Shown: piece by piece, positions 53,246 to 63,056 of the stretch
Position numbering within the stretch: position 1 is the stretch's first letter
Layout: the number at the start of each line of letters is the position of its first letter
NCBI GenBank assembly: GCA_026710155.1
Contig: JAPORQ010000067.1
Location: 1-64,000, forward strand
From: Paracoccaceae bacterium
Lineage (GTDB): Bacteria; Pseudomonadota; Alphaproteobacteria; Rhodobacterales; Rhodobacteraceae
Direction of reading: 5' to 3'
Length of the DNA stretch: 64,000 bases
Translations under genes and position numbers: made by a program
Notes under the pieces: generated by a model
Databases searched by the model: none
What the model was told of the DNA's origin: nothing
Seen by the model: only the letters and a program-made list of their open reading frames with translations

Positions 53246-53701
53246 CTATTCTTGGGTATTTTTTTCCTCAACAACTTCCTGGAATTTAGTAAAGAACTTG
53301 TCAGCCAGTTTCTTGGCAACACCTCCAACCAATCTGGAACCGAGTTGGGCAATTTTTCCGCCAAGCTTGGCGTCAACTTCGTATTCCAGGAAAGTACCTG
53401 AATCAATATCCGAGAGCTTGACTCTGGCTACTCCACTGCCCATTCCGGCAGCACCAGCCTTTGCTTCCCCCTTCAGGGTATAACTATTTTCCGGATTGAT
53501 ATCGTCCAAATCAATACGTCCCCTGAAGGTTGCCTTGACCGGGCCGATTTTCTGGGTTACTTTGATTTGATATCCTTCTTCAATATTTCCGTCAAATTCC
53601 TCGCATCCGGGAATACTGTCTTTCAGGACCTCGGGATCATTCAATCCTTCCCAGACCTGGGATCTCGGTACGGCGATCTCCCTATCACCCTTTAATTCCA
53701 T
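53246..53701 (-). CDS. CoxG-like SRPBCC protein (carbon monoxide dehydrogenase subunit G family)
   Basis: 151 residues. Typical of the family are the N-terminus MELKGDREIAVPRSQVWEGL, PGCEEFDGNIEEGYQIKVTQ, and a C-terminal GGKIAQLGSRLVGGVAKKLA region ending in an amphipathic helix that anchors CoxG to the membrane. CoxG recruits CO dehydrogenase to the membrane, but many members occur without cox genes, as here, and their role is open. Convergent with ilvE. Confidence 0.87.
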   Translation of the reverse strand: MELKGDREIAVPRSQVWEGLNDPEVLKDSIPGCEEFDGNIEEGYQIKVTQKIGPVKATFRGRIDLDDINPENSYTLKGEAKAGAAGMGSGVARVKLSDIDSGTFLEYEVDAKLGGKIAQLGSRLVGGVAKKLADKFFTKFQEVVEEKNTQE

Positions 53702-54321
53702 TCATAACTCCAATCAATCCAACAAAAAAACAATAGCAAATGAAAAATATGTGTACCCCATAATTTTAAGGATTCACAAGAAATTTGAATTATTTCGAAC
53801 GAATCCGTGATCTTTCAAAGCATTTACCTTACTTCAAGCCAACTAACTTGGTAATACTTGAATGCTCCGCCGTAACCTCTATCCCAATCATCGCATCGAA
53901 TCAAGATTTTTTGGTATATTGTTGCTTCGATTTGAAGTGGTCTTTAACCCTGGACCGAAATACCAACAACCTCCTAATGCCCATTATGGCAATAGTTCAT
54001 TTGCTTGCATCAAACCTCTGGGAAAACCCTGAATGCCTTCAAGGAAATATTGCTTGATTCACCAAGTAAAACAACTCCCAAACCACCGTTGGAGTAATCA
54101 CCATTCCCTTGCTAATAATTCAGCAAGGGATAATTCTACAGGCAACTTATCCCAGAGTGAAAACCTTGATTATTTTGAAATAACATAACATAAATTGATA
54201 AAATTTATGAAAAACTGAGTTGAAATTAAAAATATAGTATCAGAATTAAAATAATTCCTATTGGTAATCAAAATTTCCAAAAAATAAATCCTATTGTCCA
54301 AAATTATTATGGGAGTTTAAA
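53702..54321. promoter_or_regulatory. 0.6-kb gene-free leader of the polyol operon
   Basis: A strongly AT-rich segment (about 54180-54300) precedes the binding-protein gene, where a GGGAG ribosome site lies before its ATG. No coding frame with family features. Probably holds the AraC-controlled operon promoter; no operator repeat was identified. Confidence 0.45.
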
Positions 54322-55623
54322 ATGAAACTATTTAGAATTTTTTCCCTATTGCTTATCACTCTGACCGCCGGTTCATTATCAGCCGGCGAGTTGACAATCG
54401 CCACCGTCAATAACGGCCACATGATTGAAATGCAGAAGTTGACAGGGAAATTTGAAGAAACACACCCGGGAATTACCGTCAATTGGGTAACTCTTGAGGA
54501 GGGTGTCCTTAGGCAGAGGGTTACCACTGACATTACAACAAAGGGCGGACAGTTTGATGTCATGACCATTGGCATGTATGAGGCACCCATTTGGGGTAGC
54601 AGGGGCTGGCTTGAAGAATTGACTTTTGATGATTCTTATGATGTTGATGATATTCTGCCTGCCATGCGAGGTGGTTTGTCTCATGATGGCAAACTGTATG
54701 CCGCCCCCTTCTATGGTGAAAGTTCCATGATCATGTATCGGAAGGACTTGGTAGATGCTGCTGGCATGACCATTCCCGACAATCCCACCTGGGGTCACAT
54801 CCAGGATGTAGCTGCCGCCATAACCAACAAGGATGAAGGTATTTATGGAATTTGCCTCAGGGGCAAACCCGGTTGGGGAGATAACGCAGCATTCATCACA
54901 ACCATGGCCAATTCCTTCGGTGCACGCTGGTTTGACGAAAACTGGATGCCACAACTTGACAGCGCCGCCTGGAGGCATGCCATCGACTTCTATCTCACCC
55001 TGATGAACAATTACGGTCCTCCGGGTTCAAGCGCAAATAGCTTTAACGAAATCCTGGCATTGTTCAACGAAGGCAAATGTGGAATGTGGATTGATGCCAC
55101 AATTGCAGCTTCCTTCATCTCCGATCCCCGGCAATCAAAGGTCGCAGATCATGTTGCATTTGCTCAAGCACCCGTTGCAGTTACCCATCGTGGAGCAAAC
55201 TGGCTCTGGGCCTGGGCTTTGGCCGTTCCTGCTGGAACCAAACAAGCTGAGGACGCCAAGAAGTTCATTCAATGGGCTACCTCCAAGGAGTACATTGAGT
55301 TGGTCGCACAAACAAATGGTTGGGCATCAGTTCCTACGGGCACCCGCCAGAGCACTTATGACAATCCAAACTTCCAAAGTGCTGCCATTTTCGCAGAAGC
55401 CGAGCTGACTGCCATACTGTCGGCCAATCCTTCCAACAGTACACAGGACCCAACTCCATATACCGGTGTCCAGTTTGCTGCCATTCCTGAATTCCAGGCC
55501 ATTGGCATTGCCGTTGGACAGCAATTCAGTGCTGCACTGGCTGGTGACATAACTGCCGAGGAAGCCCTGGCCAATTCTCAGGAAGCTGCTGACAGGGAAA
55601 TGTCGAAAGCCGGATACTATTAA
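54322..55623 (+). CDS. smoE: Sorbitol/mannitol ABC transporter substrate-binding protein
   Basis: 433 residues. Signal peptide FRIFSLLLITLTAGSLSAG, then the family-1 binding-protein start ELTIATVNNGHMIEMQKLTG and QFDVMTIGMYEAPIWGSRGW, characteristic of SmoE/MtlE polyol-binding proteins, and later GIYGICLRGKPGWGDNAAFI and GKCGMWIDATIAASFISDP. It captures polyols in the periplasm. First gene of the operon smoE-smoF-smoG. Confidence 0.87.
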   Translation: MKLFRIFSLLLITLTAGSLSAGELTIATVNNGHMIEMQKLTGKFEETHPGITVNWVTLEEGVLRQRVTTDITTKGGQFDVMTIGMYEAPIWGSRGWLEELTFDDSYDVDDILPAMRGGLSHDGKLYAAPFYGESSMIMYRKDLVDAAGMTIPDNPTWGHIQDVAAAITNKDEGIYGICLRGKPGWGDNAAFITTMANSFGARWFDENWMPQLDSAAWRHAIDFYLTLMNNYGPPGSSANSFNEILALFNEGKCGMWIDATIAASFISDPRQSKVADHVAFAQAPVAVTHRGANWLWAWALAVPAGTKQAEDAKKFIQWATSKEYIELVAQTNGWASVPTGTRQSTYDNPNFQSAAIFAEAELTAILSANPSNSTQDPTPYTGVQFAAIPEFQAIGIAVGQQFSAALAGDITAEEALANSQEAADREMSKAGYY

Positions 55624-55669
55624 TGTATCCGATTTCCAGATGCACTTTGTAGAGAAAACTGAATAAAAA

Positions 55670-56530
55670 ATGAATCGCAGGACTATCGCCTTCCTTCAGG
55701 CACCAAGTATAGTCCTGCTTTTACTTTGGATGATTGTACCCTTGAGTATGACCATCTATTTTTCCACCATCCGATTCAATCTGTTGTATCCCGAACGCAC
55801 CGGATTCATCGGGTTATCAAATTATGAATTCTTCATTACTGATCCTGGCTTCATATCAGCCGTAATCAACACCCTGGTTTTGGTACTTTCCATACTCGTC
55901 ATAACAGTCGTTGTTGGTTTGGCCCTTGCTGTGTTGGTCAATTTTCAATTCCATGGAAGGGGTATTGTCAGGGTGCTCCTGATTTCACCCTTTTTCATTA
56001 TGCCAACGGTCAATGCACTCCTATGGAAAAACATGTTCATGAATCCTGTCTATGGACTATTTTCAGTGGTTTCGACATTTTTGGGGCTGGAACCCATTGA
56101 TTGGCTTGCCAATTTTCCACTTGGGTCAATCGTCATCATGCTCAGCTGGCAATGGATACCATTTGCCTTTTTGATTTTCATGACTTCCCTGCAATCCCAG
56201 GATCCGGAACCTTTGGAAGCTGCTGCCCTCGATGGAGCAAATGCCTGGCAGAAGTTCAGATACATGACCGTACCCCATCTTGGCAGAGCCATTGCAGTTG
56301 TCATAATGATACAAACCATTTTCCATCTTTCGATTTTTGCGGAGATTTTTGTCACCACTGGTGGTGGACCAGGATTCAACAGCACCAATATGGCTTTCCT
56401 CATTTTTTCGCAGGCCTTGTTGCAGTTTGATGCAGGAGTGGCCTCTGCCGGTGGGGTCTTTGCCATCATCCTTGCCAATATCGTTGCCATATTCCTGATC
56501 AGAGTGGTTGGAAAAACCCTGGTGGTCTAG
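55670..56530 (+). CDS. smoF: Polyol ABC transporter permease 1
   Basis: 286 residues, six membrane helices in the MalF/UgpA class: APSIVLLLLWMIVPLSMTIY at the N-terminus and the EAA loop EPLEAAALDGANAWQKFRYM with the TVPHLG that follows. RTGFIGLSNYEFF is typical of the SmoF group. Pairs with the next permease, five bases downstream. Confidence 0.9.
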   Translation: MNRRTIAFLQAPSIVLLLLWMIVPLSMTIYFSTIRFNLLYPERTGFIGLSNYEFFITDPGFISAVINTLVLVLSILVITVVVGLALAVLVNFQFHGRGIVRVLLISPFFIMPTVNALLWKNMFMNPVYGLFSVVSTFLGLEPIDWLANFPLGSIVIMLSWQWIPFAFLIFMTSLQSQDPEPLEAAALDGANAWQKFRYMTVPHLGRAIAVVIMIQTIFHLSIFAEIFVTTGGGPGFNSTNMAFLIFSQALLQFDAGVASAGGVFAIILANIVAIFLIRVVGKTLVV

Positions 56531-56535
56531 GATAA

Positions 56536-57360
56536 ATGCGACTTACAGCCAAACAAAATAATACTCTCAGGGCAATGCTGTCCTGGCTGGCGGGAATAAT
56601 TATGTTTTTCCCTATTTTCTGGTTGGTTTTAACCAGTTTCAAAACAGAATTGCAGGCAATTTCCGTACCTCCGCTATTGTTTTTTGAACCAACTCTTGAG
56701 AACTTCATCCTGGTCCAGGAACGAAGTGACTACTTTACCTACGCCATCAATTCCGTTGCAACTTCTTTTGGAGCAACTTTACTGGCTTTGCTGGTAGGCA
56801 TACCAGCATCTTACGCCATGGCCTTTTGGCCCAGCCGATTCACCAAGGACATTCTCCTGTGGATGCTATCAACCAAAATGCTTCCTGCAGTCGGTGTTCT
56901 CATGCCGATCTACCTTCTTGTTCAAAAAGCAGGTCTTCTGGATACCAGGACTGCCCTGATCATTATTTTCGCCATGATAAATCTTCCGATCATCATCTGG
57001 ATGCTGTTCAGTTATTTCAAGGAAGTACCAAGGGAAATTCTGGAATCAGCCAGAATGGACGGTGCTTCAACTCTTGATATAATCACCCTTTTATTAATAC
57101 CTTTAACCAGAGGTGGAATATTATCCACCGCCCTGCTCAGTATTGTATTATGCTGGAATGAAGCCTTTTGGTCCATCAACCTTACAGCTTCGGACGCGGG
57201 GACTCTTACTGCCCTTGTGGCTTCATATTCCAGTCCGGAAGGGCTTTTCTGGGCCAAACTTTCTGCTGTTTCAACCTTGGCATGCGCACCAATTGTTGTT
57301 TTCGGATGGTTCTGCCAGAAACAGTTGGTCCAGGGATTGACTTTCGGGGCAGTCAAATGA
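56536..57360 (+). CDS. smoG: Polyol ABC transporter permease 2
   Basis: 274 residues, MalG class. N-terminal helix WLAGIIMFFPIFWLVLTSFK, EAA loop REILESARMDGASTLDIITL, and a C-terminal helix ending GWFCQKQLVQGLTFGAVK, the QxxLVxGLTxGAVK end typical of this group. The stop overlaps the ATG of the SDR relic. In related operons an ATPase gene (smoK) comes next; here it is missing. Confidence 0.9.
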   Translation: MRLTAKQNNTLRAMLSWLAGIIMFFPIFWLVLTSFKTELQAISVPPLLFFEPTLENFILVQERSDYFTYAINSVATSFGATLLALLVGIPASYAMAFWPSRFTKDILLWMLSTKMLPAVGVLMPIYLLVQKAGLLDTRTALIIIFAMINLPIIIWMLFSYFKEVPREILESARMDGASTLDIITLLLIPLTRGGILSTALLSIVLCWNEAFWSINLTASDAGTLTALVASYSSPEGLFWAKLSAVSTLACAPIVVFGWFCQKQLVQGLTFGAVK

Positions 57361-57554
57361 CTGCAGACACACTTGCAGGGAAAATGACTTTCATAACTGG
57401 TACCTCTCTTGGTATCGGATCATGTGAATGTGGGCATTTCGCAAATGCTGGATCAATAATAATGACAACCGACCTGGAGTTAAGCACTTTGCTTCAAATC
57501 CTCCTGAAGAATTTTTCCGGTTTAAGTCAATTCAAACCTTTGGTAATGTGTTAA
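57357..57554 (+). pseudogene. Truncated SDR (SmoS-like sorbitol dehydrogenase) relic
   Basis: A 65-codon frame overlapping the permease stop begins MTADTLAGKMTFITGTSLGI and carries the SDR TGxxxGIG motif (TGTSLGIGS). Then, after a degenerate middle, it has GSIIMTTDLE, the second strand. It stops after about a quarter of a normal SDR, with no remainder downstream. Its place after the permeases is where smoS-type genes lie, so this is probably the remains of that gene after internal deletion. Confidence 0.72.
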
Positions 57555-57565
57555 ACTGAGTTGTC

Positions 57566-58441
57566 ATGTCACTTATCAGTCCGGAATTGGAGATCGTTGA
57601 CAGATCCCTGAACAGTATCAGATACCTGGAACATGGATGGCCTACCGACCTTTGCCGTTGGCATTCCCACGAGGAATATGAACTTCACCTGATCGTCAAT
57701 ACAAGGGGCAAGGCCTTTGTTGGAGACCATATAGGTGGATTTGAACCTGGATCACTTTACCTAACCGGGCCATTACTTCCTCATAATTGGGTGACTGATG
57801 ATAATTTTTCTGAACCAGTAAATTTACGTGATATGCTAATCCAGTTCAATCATGACAGCATTCAATTGGCCAATGAGGCTTACCCTGAGTTTCGAGAGTT
57901 GCTATTATTACTTTCCAAGGCTGAAAGCGGTGTGGAATTCATAGGATTCAAACTTGATGAATCAATCAAAAGGTTTGAGGATATCAGAAATGCCAAGGGT
58001 CTTAAGCAAATCATATTATTTTTGGATTTCCTGCTTTGTCTAAGTCAATGGAAAACCAGCCAGATTCTCTCTGCTTCACAACTAATCAACAAAAACTGGA
58101 CTAAAAACTATTCAAATATAGCCAAGGTCATAGAGTATATTATTGCCAACTACAAAGAAGATATAAAATTATCACAATTGGCCGAGATGGCCTGTATGAG
58201 CCAAAGCGCATTTTCACGACATTTTTTCAATACGACCGGCAATCATTATTCCGATTTTTTGAACCGGATCCGGATTGGTCAGGCCTGTGCCAAGTTATAT
58301 GAAACCAATGAACACATCTCGACAATCTGTTACGATGTGGGATTTCGAAATCTGGCAAATTTCAATCGCCAGTTTTTACGTATCAAGGGGGTCCAGCCAA
58401 GAGTGTTTCGAAGCGAGGCAAGAAAAGAATTGGCAATCTAG
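57566..58441 (+). CDS. AraC-family transcriptional regulator of the polyol locus
   Basis: 291 residues. N-terminal cupin-like sensor: CRWHSHEEYELHLIVNTRGK, GGFEPGSLYLTGPLLPHNWV. The C-terminal double HTH has SQLAEMACMSQSAFSRHFFN and STICYDVGFRNLANFNRQFL with the closing GVQPRVFR. The cupin would sense polyols or their oxidation products. It lies between the permeases and mannitol dehydrogenase and probably activates the operon; binding sites were not identified. Confidence 0.88.
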   Translation: MSLISPELEIVDRSLNSIRYLEHGWPTDLCRWHSHEEYELHLIVNTRGKAFVGDHIGGFEPGSLYLTGPLLPHNWVTDDNFSEPVNLRDMLIQFNHDSIQLANEAYPEFRELLLLLSKAESGVEFIGFKLDESIKRFEDIRNAKGLKQIILFLDFLLCLSQWKTSQILSASQLINKNWTKNYSNIAKVIEYIIANYKEDIKLSQLAEMACMSQSAFSRHFFNTTGNHYSDFLNRIRIGQACAKLYETNEHISTICYDVGFRNLANFNRQFLRIKGVQPRVFRSEARKELAI

Positions 58442-58460
58442 GCCAGATAAGAATTTACCA

Positions 58461-59894
58461 ATGTATAAGCATAATTTTAAAACCCAGGATCCGGGCTATT
58501 ACCGAACCCATTACGACAGAACAAAAACATCTGTTGGTGTTGTTCATGTTGGAGTGGGTTCCTTTCATCGAGCCCATCAGGCAGTTTACATAGACAATTT
58601 CATGAACATGAGTGGACAATTGGATTGGGCCATTGCGGGGATAAATTTGAGAAAAGAGTCCTCCATTGATTTGATGAGACTCAAAAAGCGTGAAGGTGAA
58701 TATTTTCTAAAGACGCTCGCTCCCGACTCGGAGTCTCGCTTCCAATTGGTTCGTTCCCATAAATCCTTCCTGGACTGGACAGTGTATCCACAAGATGCAG
58801 AGGATATTGTAGCGCGACCGTCAGTCCAAGTTATTTCAGCCACAATAACCGAAAGCGGATATTTTCTGGGTGAACACGGGTTATTGGACATTGACAATGT
58901 TCTGAACAATAACATGTTCAATGGTGATGATGGTGGTACGATATATGAATTCTTGAGGAAAGCCCTGACCAGGAGGAAGGACAAGGGTAATTTACCGCTT
59001 ACGGTTTTATGTTGTGACAATCTCAGAAGCAACGGTGATATGCTCAGAAAAAATCTTGAGCTGTATCTTGAAACACTTGGAGAAAAAGACCTTAAAACCT
59101 GGATACGGGATAATGTTTCCTTTCCATGTTCAATGGTTGATAGAATTACCCCCAAACCCAATGAGTTTTATTCCAAAGAAGTCGAGAAAAAATTTGGTGT
59201 CATAAACGATTTTACCATCCATTCAGAGGATTTCATTCAATGGGTAATAGCTGATGATTTCAGGGGTCAACGCCCTGAGCTGGAGCTGTCAGGTGTCTCC
59301 TTTGTAAAGGATGTTTCACCTTATGAGGAAGCCAAAATCAGAATATTGAATGGAAGTCATTTGGGGGTGGCCTATTTGGGGGCTCTCAAAGGTTTTGATA
59401 CCTATGACAAGGCTATAATTGATCCTGAACTAAGTACTTTTTTTGATTTTCTTGTGGAAATGGAGATTATTCCGACACTTGACCAGAATGGCCCCATTGA
59501 CCTGAAGGCATATGCTAGTTCTATCAAGGAAAGGTTTCAAAACTGGCAAATTGCCGATGGCCTACCACGAATAGCCATGGATGGATACAGTAAATTCAGG
59601 CAATTCCTGCTTCCCACGCTTGCGGGCTGTTTTGAGCGTTGTATCATTCCGGATTGTACCATCAAATCAGTTGCCAGCTGGTATGTTTTATTGAAGAAAG
59701 TTGCTGATGGATCTTCAAGTTTCGATTATCAGGATCCCTATTTTTCTTTACTTGAGCCATATTTGCAGTCGGGAATGGAACTGCAGTTTGCCAGCATCCC
59801 CGAAATCTGGTGTGATCTTCCTCAACAACATTCTCAGTTTCCCATATTGGTTGAAGCCGAGATAAAAAAACTTCTGAAGAGGTTTGCAGAGTGA
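58461..59894 (+). CDS. mtlK: Mannitol 2-dehydrogenase (polyol-specific long-chain dehydrogenase)
   Basis: 477 residues from the ATG at 58461; a longer frame overlaps the AraC gene. NAD site VGVVHVGVGSFHRAHQAVYI, middle signature PCSMVDRITPKP, and the catalytic K-x-x-x-x-N-x-x-H motif in EAKIRILNGSHLGVAYLGAL. It oxidises mannitol, arabinitol or sorbitol to ketoses. Twenty bases downstream of the regulator, last gene of the locus. Intact, so the locus may still metabolise polyols if an ATPase is supplied from elsewhere. Confidence 0.92.
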   Translation: MYKHNFKTQDPGYYRTHYDRTKTSVGVVHVGVGSFHRAHQAVYIDNFMNMSGQLDWAIAGINLRKESSIDLMRLKKREGEYFLKTLAPDSESRFQLVRSHKSFLDWTVYPQDAEDIVARPSVQVISATITESGYFLGEHGLLDIDNVLNNNMFNGDDGGTIYEFLRKALTRRKDKGNLPLTVLCCDNLRSNGDMLRKNLELYLETLGEKDLKTWIRDNVSFPCSMVDRITPKPNEFYSKEVEKKFGVINDFTIHSEDFIQWVIADDFRGQRPELELSGVSFVKDVSPYEEAKIRILNGSHLGVAYLGALKGFDTYDKAIIDPELSTFFDFLVEMEIIPTLDQNGPIDLKAYASSIKERFQNWQIADGLPRIAMDGYSKFRQFLLPTLAGCFERCIIPDCTIKSVASWYVLLKKVADGSSSFDYQDPYFSLLEPYLQSGMELQFASIPEIWCDLPQQHSQFPILVEAEIKKLLKRFAE

Positions 59895-60210
59895 CATGCA
59901 AAGATAAATTCTCTGGCTGACCCTTCCGTACCCTTAAAACTGTCAAAAGTTGCTGCCGCAAAAGTGCAAAACCACTACCAGTTTTAAAATAAGACAGTTT
60001 TACATCGATTATATATACCCATAACGATGCTACCGACAAATTTCACCTTTCGATAATTCTTACCTCCCATTTGAGAATACGAGATGAAAACGCAGACAAC
60101 TACGGTAAATTCTGTAGGTGTACTCAGATTCAGACATCAAACTCTTGCCAGGCAGCAATAATTCCATTATATTTTATTCAGCTACCAGAAAACCAGATGG
60201 ATTTAATTCA
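59895..60210. other. Intergenic, nothing recognised
   Basis: About 315 bases between mtlK and nfu. It contains only short frames. The nfu promoter probably lies in the AT-rich part near 60005-60030. Confidence 0.4.
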
Positions 60211-60771
60211 ATGTTCATACAAACAGAAGCGACACCAAATCCAGCTACCCTCAAATTTTATCCTGGGGAAGATGTACTGCCGAATGGTGCAGAGGATTTC
60301 CCCGATGTGGATTCAGCCGAACATTCCAGTTTGGCTCGAAAGTTTTTTTCCATTAGGGGAGTAACAAGGGTTTTCTATGGAAGTGATTTCATTTCCATCT
60401 CCAAAGATGACTCCATACATTGGGAACATATTAAACCGGCAATTTTGGGAACGATAATGGAGCATTTCCAAGCTGGATTACCCGTGATGGAAAATTCACA
60501 ACAGGAAAACTCTGTCCAGGAGGATCCAGATTCACCGGATACACCCATAATCAAGCAAATCAAGGAATTGCTTGATACCAGGGTCAGACCTGCTGTGGCC
60601 CAGGATGGAGGCGATATTACCTTTTATGGTTTCGAAAGAGGTGTGGTGTATCTTCACATGAAGGGTGCTTGCGCCGGCTGTCCTTCATCCACGATTACCC
60701 TGAAAATGGGTATCGAAAACCTGCTTAGACATTACATTCCTGAAGTCGTTGAAGTCCGGCCAGTCATGTAA
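60211..60771 (+). CDS. Nfu-type iron-sulfur cluster carrier
   Basis: 186 residues from the ATG at 60211 (MFIQTEATPNPATLKFYPGE), the standard start of the Nfu N-terminal domain; a longer frame to 60118 is not conserved. The C-terminal NifU-like domain has DTRVRPAVAQDGGDITFYGF and the cluster-binding C-x-x-C in MKGACAGCPSSTITLKMGIE. It transfers [4Fe-4S] clusters to target enzymes. Overlaps tsaB by 23 bases, a pairing common in Rhodobacterales. Confidence 0.93.
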   Translation: MFIQTEATPNPATLKFYPGEDVLPNGAEDFPDVDSAEHSSLARKFFSIRGVTRVFYGSDFISISKDDSIHWEHIKPAILGTIMEHFQAGLPVMENSQQENSVQEDPDSPDTPIIKQIKELLDTRVRPAVAQDGGDITFYGFERGVVYLHMKGACAGCPSSTITLKMGIENLLRHYIPEVVEVRPVM

Positions 60772-61420
60772 GCGAGATCTCGTAATCGGGATTGATACCT
60801 CTGATACCCATCTTGGGGTAACAATACTTCAAAATGATAAGTTGATACTTCAAGTCAAGGAGCCCAAGAAAAAGGGTAACGACAGGTTGTTTCCTCTTAT
60901 TCACGAGATGTTTCAGGACCGGAATCTTTCCTGGGATCGGATGAAAGTGATTGGGGTGTGTGTTGGCCCTGGAAATTTCAATGGAATACGTGTTGGAGTT
61001 TCAGCAGCAAGGGGTCTATCACTATCCTTGGACATTCCCGCTGTTGGGGTGGACAAATTCACTGCCCTGGCGTTAGGCTATGGAGAACCACTTCTGATAA
61101 CGATCAAATCCGTCAAGGATAATTTTTTTGCCCTGATGGATACAAGTAGTCAACCTTTTGTCGCAAACTTGGATACACTTAGTATTCCTTCAACCGAAAA
61201 CCTTTCCGTCATCGGATTTGACGCTGAAAAAATTAGCGCACGGTTTGGCCTCAAATGCCTTACCCCAAAATACACTCCATCTCATTCCGTGGCAATTATT
61301 TCAGCAAGACAATCCAATCAAAACCATCCACCCCCCAAACCATTTTATGTCAGTTCTCCTCGTATTGATACCAACGTTAGCAAGTTAATCAGTTTGGAGA
61401 AAGCTCAATGGTCAAATTAG
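60749..61420 (+). CDS. tsaB: tRNA threonylcarbamoyladenosine biosynthesis protein TsaB
   Basis: 223 residues from a TTG that overlaps the end of nfu. ASKHA fold start LVIGIDTSDTHLGVTILQND, then VCVGPGNFNGIRVGVSAARG, the G-P-G-x-F-x-G-x-R-x-G signature of TsaB. It scaffolds the TsaD-TsaE complex that makes t6A37 in tRNA. The rimI acetyltransferase gene that often follows is not found. Confidence 0.9.
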   Translation: MKSGQSCKRDLVIGIDTSDTHLGVTILQNDKLILQVKEPKKKGNDRLFPLIHEMFQDRNLSWDRMKVIGVCVGPGNFNGIRVGVSAARGLSLSLDIPAVGVDKFTALALGYGEPLLITIKSVKDNFFALMDTSSQPFVANLDTLSIPSTENLSVIGFDAEKISARFGLKCLTPKYTPSHSVAIISARQSNQNHPPPKPFYVSSPRIDTNVSKLISLEKAQWSN

Positions 61421-62033
61421 TACTTTTTGATTCCTTCATGGAAAGGAATGAAATTGAACAATGGGGCACAAACTTGTTCGTTTCGATTGATGATTATGGA
61501 TCAATTCAGAGATTCCAATCTGGTTTATACCAAGAAGTTTCGACTGGATCTGCCCTGCCCCATGCTCCTTCACCAGTTCTTCCCATCCGCCCCGCCTTTC
61601 GATGGCCCCTGCCTGTTCCGGAATTGAAGGGGCCTTCTTGAATGCCGGCCTTTCAGGAACCACCTTCCTAAGCCTCGGAATGGCATGTCCCCTTACCGCC
61701 CGGCGCCTGTGCAGCATGGGGCACGGACACCCGTTCGAGGACAGCGGGCATTTTCGAAGTTGCGACAAGGCAATGGGTATTTCCCCGTCATTGCAATTTG
61801 GTTTTCATTCAACCGGGTTTCGGTCCGGATGTTCGCAACATCCCCAGATTCCGTCAGGTGGGATGTTTCGGGTCGGGAGGAAAATCGCACATCCGCCAAC
61901 CCATCTTTATAGCCCCCCTTTTTTGGGTATTTATTGTTTTTAAATCCCTATTTTCTTTGCAATTAAATATCTTGATAATTAAGATTCGATTTAGAATCTA
62001 AATGTTGTTTCTACTTAATAGGAGAGAAATAAA
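61421..62033. other. Gene-free stretch with a GC-richer fragment
   Basis: About 610 bases. 61540-61900 is visibly richer in G and C than its surroundings, and the minus strand reads fragments such as HAIPRLRKVVPERPAFKKAP and ERRGGWEELVKEHGAGQI without a recognisable family. It may be a relic of acquired DNA. 61910-62030 is AT-rich, with GGAGAG before the next gene, and is its likely promoter. Confidence 0.35.
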
Positions 62034-63026
62034 ATGAAAATCATCAAGGGAATATTTGCCTCCGTAATTGCCCTATTGTTCATGGGAATTAATCTATTTG
62101 CAGAACCTGCAATCATTTTTGATATCGGCGGTAAGTTCGACAAATCATACAATGAAAGTGCCTGGAACGGTGCCGAAAAATGGAAAAGTGAGACTGGTGG
62201 ATCGTATCGAGAAATTGAAATTCAATCTGAAGCTCAGCGAGAACAAGCGCTTCGAAGATTGGCCGAGGCAGGAAGTAACCCGATCGTCATGACTGGTTTT
62301 TCATTCGGCAGTGTTCTTGACAATGTTGCCCCGGATTTTCCTGATACCAAATTTGCCCTCATCGACTTTGTCGTTGATCAACCCAATGTAAAATCAATCG
62401 TGTTCAAGGAACATGAGGGATCCTATCTGGTGGGTCTAATCGCTGGTATGACCACCACTTCCGATACAGTCGGTTTTGTTGGTGGCATGGATATTCCATT
62501 AATTCGTAGGTTTGGTTGTGGTTATGTTCAGGGTGTCAAGGCTGCAAATCCCGATATCAATGTAATACAAAACATGACCGGTAACGATCCATCTGCCTGG
62601 AATGATCCTGTCAAGGGAGGTGAATTGACCAAGGCACAGATAGCTTCTGGAGCCGATGTTGTTTACCATGCTGCCGGTGGTACTGGTGTTGGTGTACTGC
62701 AAGCTGCTGCTGACGGTGGTATTTTGGGTATCGGTGTTGATGCCAACCAAAATCACCTTCATCCGGGCTCCGTTTTAACATCAATGTTGAAAAGGGTTGA
62801 TGTCGCTGTCTACAATTCTTTCACAGAAGGAATGGATTTACAAACGGGTACCGTTGTGATTCTTGGTCTTAAGGAAGATGGCGTTGGGTATGCCATGGAT
62901 GAAAACAATCAAGACCTGATATCCGCTGAAGTGTTGGAAATGGTTGAGGCAACCAAGGCTTCAATAATCAATGGCGACATTGTTGTCCATGACTACACGA
63001 CCGATGACAGTTGTCCGGCCAGCTAA
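62034..63026 (+). CDS. BMP-family (PnrA/Med-type) ABC substrate-binding protein
   Basis: 330 residues with a signal peptide (IFASVIALLFMGINLFAEPA). The family pattern is visible: IIFDIGGKFDKSYNESAWNG, IVMTGFSFGSVLDNVAPDFP, SYLVGLIAGMTTTSDTVGFV, then GGMDIPLIRRFGCGYVQGVK and ADVVYHAAGGTGVGVLQAAA. These proteins bind purine nucleosides or related compounds in the periplasm. First gene of an importer whose ATPase follows. A GGAGAG ribosome site lies just upstream. Confidence 0.93.
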   Translation: MKIIKGIFASVIALLFMGINLFAEPAIIFDIGGKFDKSYNESAWNGAEKWKSETGGSYREIEIQSEAQREQALRRLAEAGSNPIVMTGFSFGSVLDNVAPDFPDTKFALIDFVVDQPNVKSIVFKEHEGSYLVGLIAGMTTTSDTVGFVGGMDIPLIRRFGCGYVQGVKAANPDINVIQNMTGNDPSAWNDPVKGGELTKAQIASGADVVYHAAGGTGVGVLQAAADGGILGIGVDANQNHLHPGSVLTSMLKRVDVAVYNSFTEGMDLQTGTVVILGLKEDGVGYAMDENNQDLISAEVLEMVEATKASIINGDIVVHDYTTDDSCPAS

Positions 63027-63056
63027 TATTTTTTGAGTATCAGTGATGGATACAAA

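Noticed and set aside
61408..61641. Frame after tsaB tested as rimI
   Set aside because: No acetyltransferase motif (Q/R-x-x-G-x-G/A) present; the later part is proline-rich and out of character.
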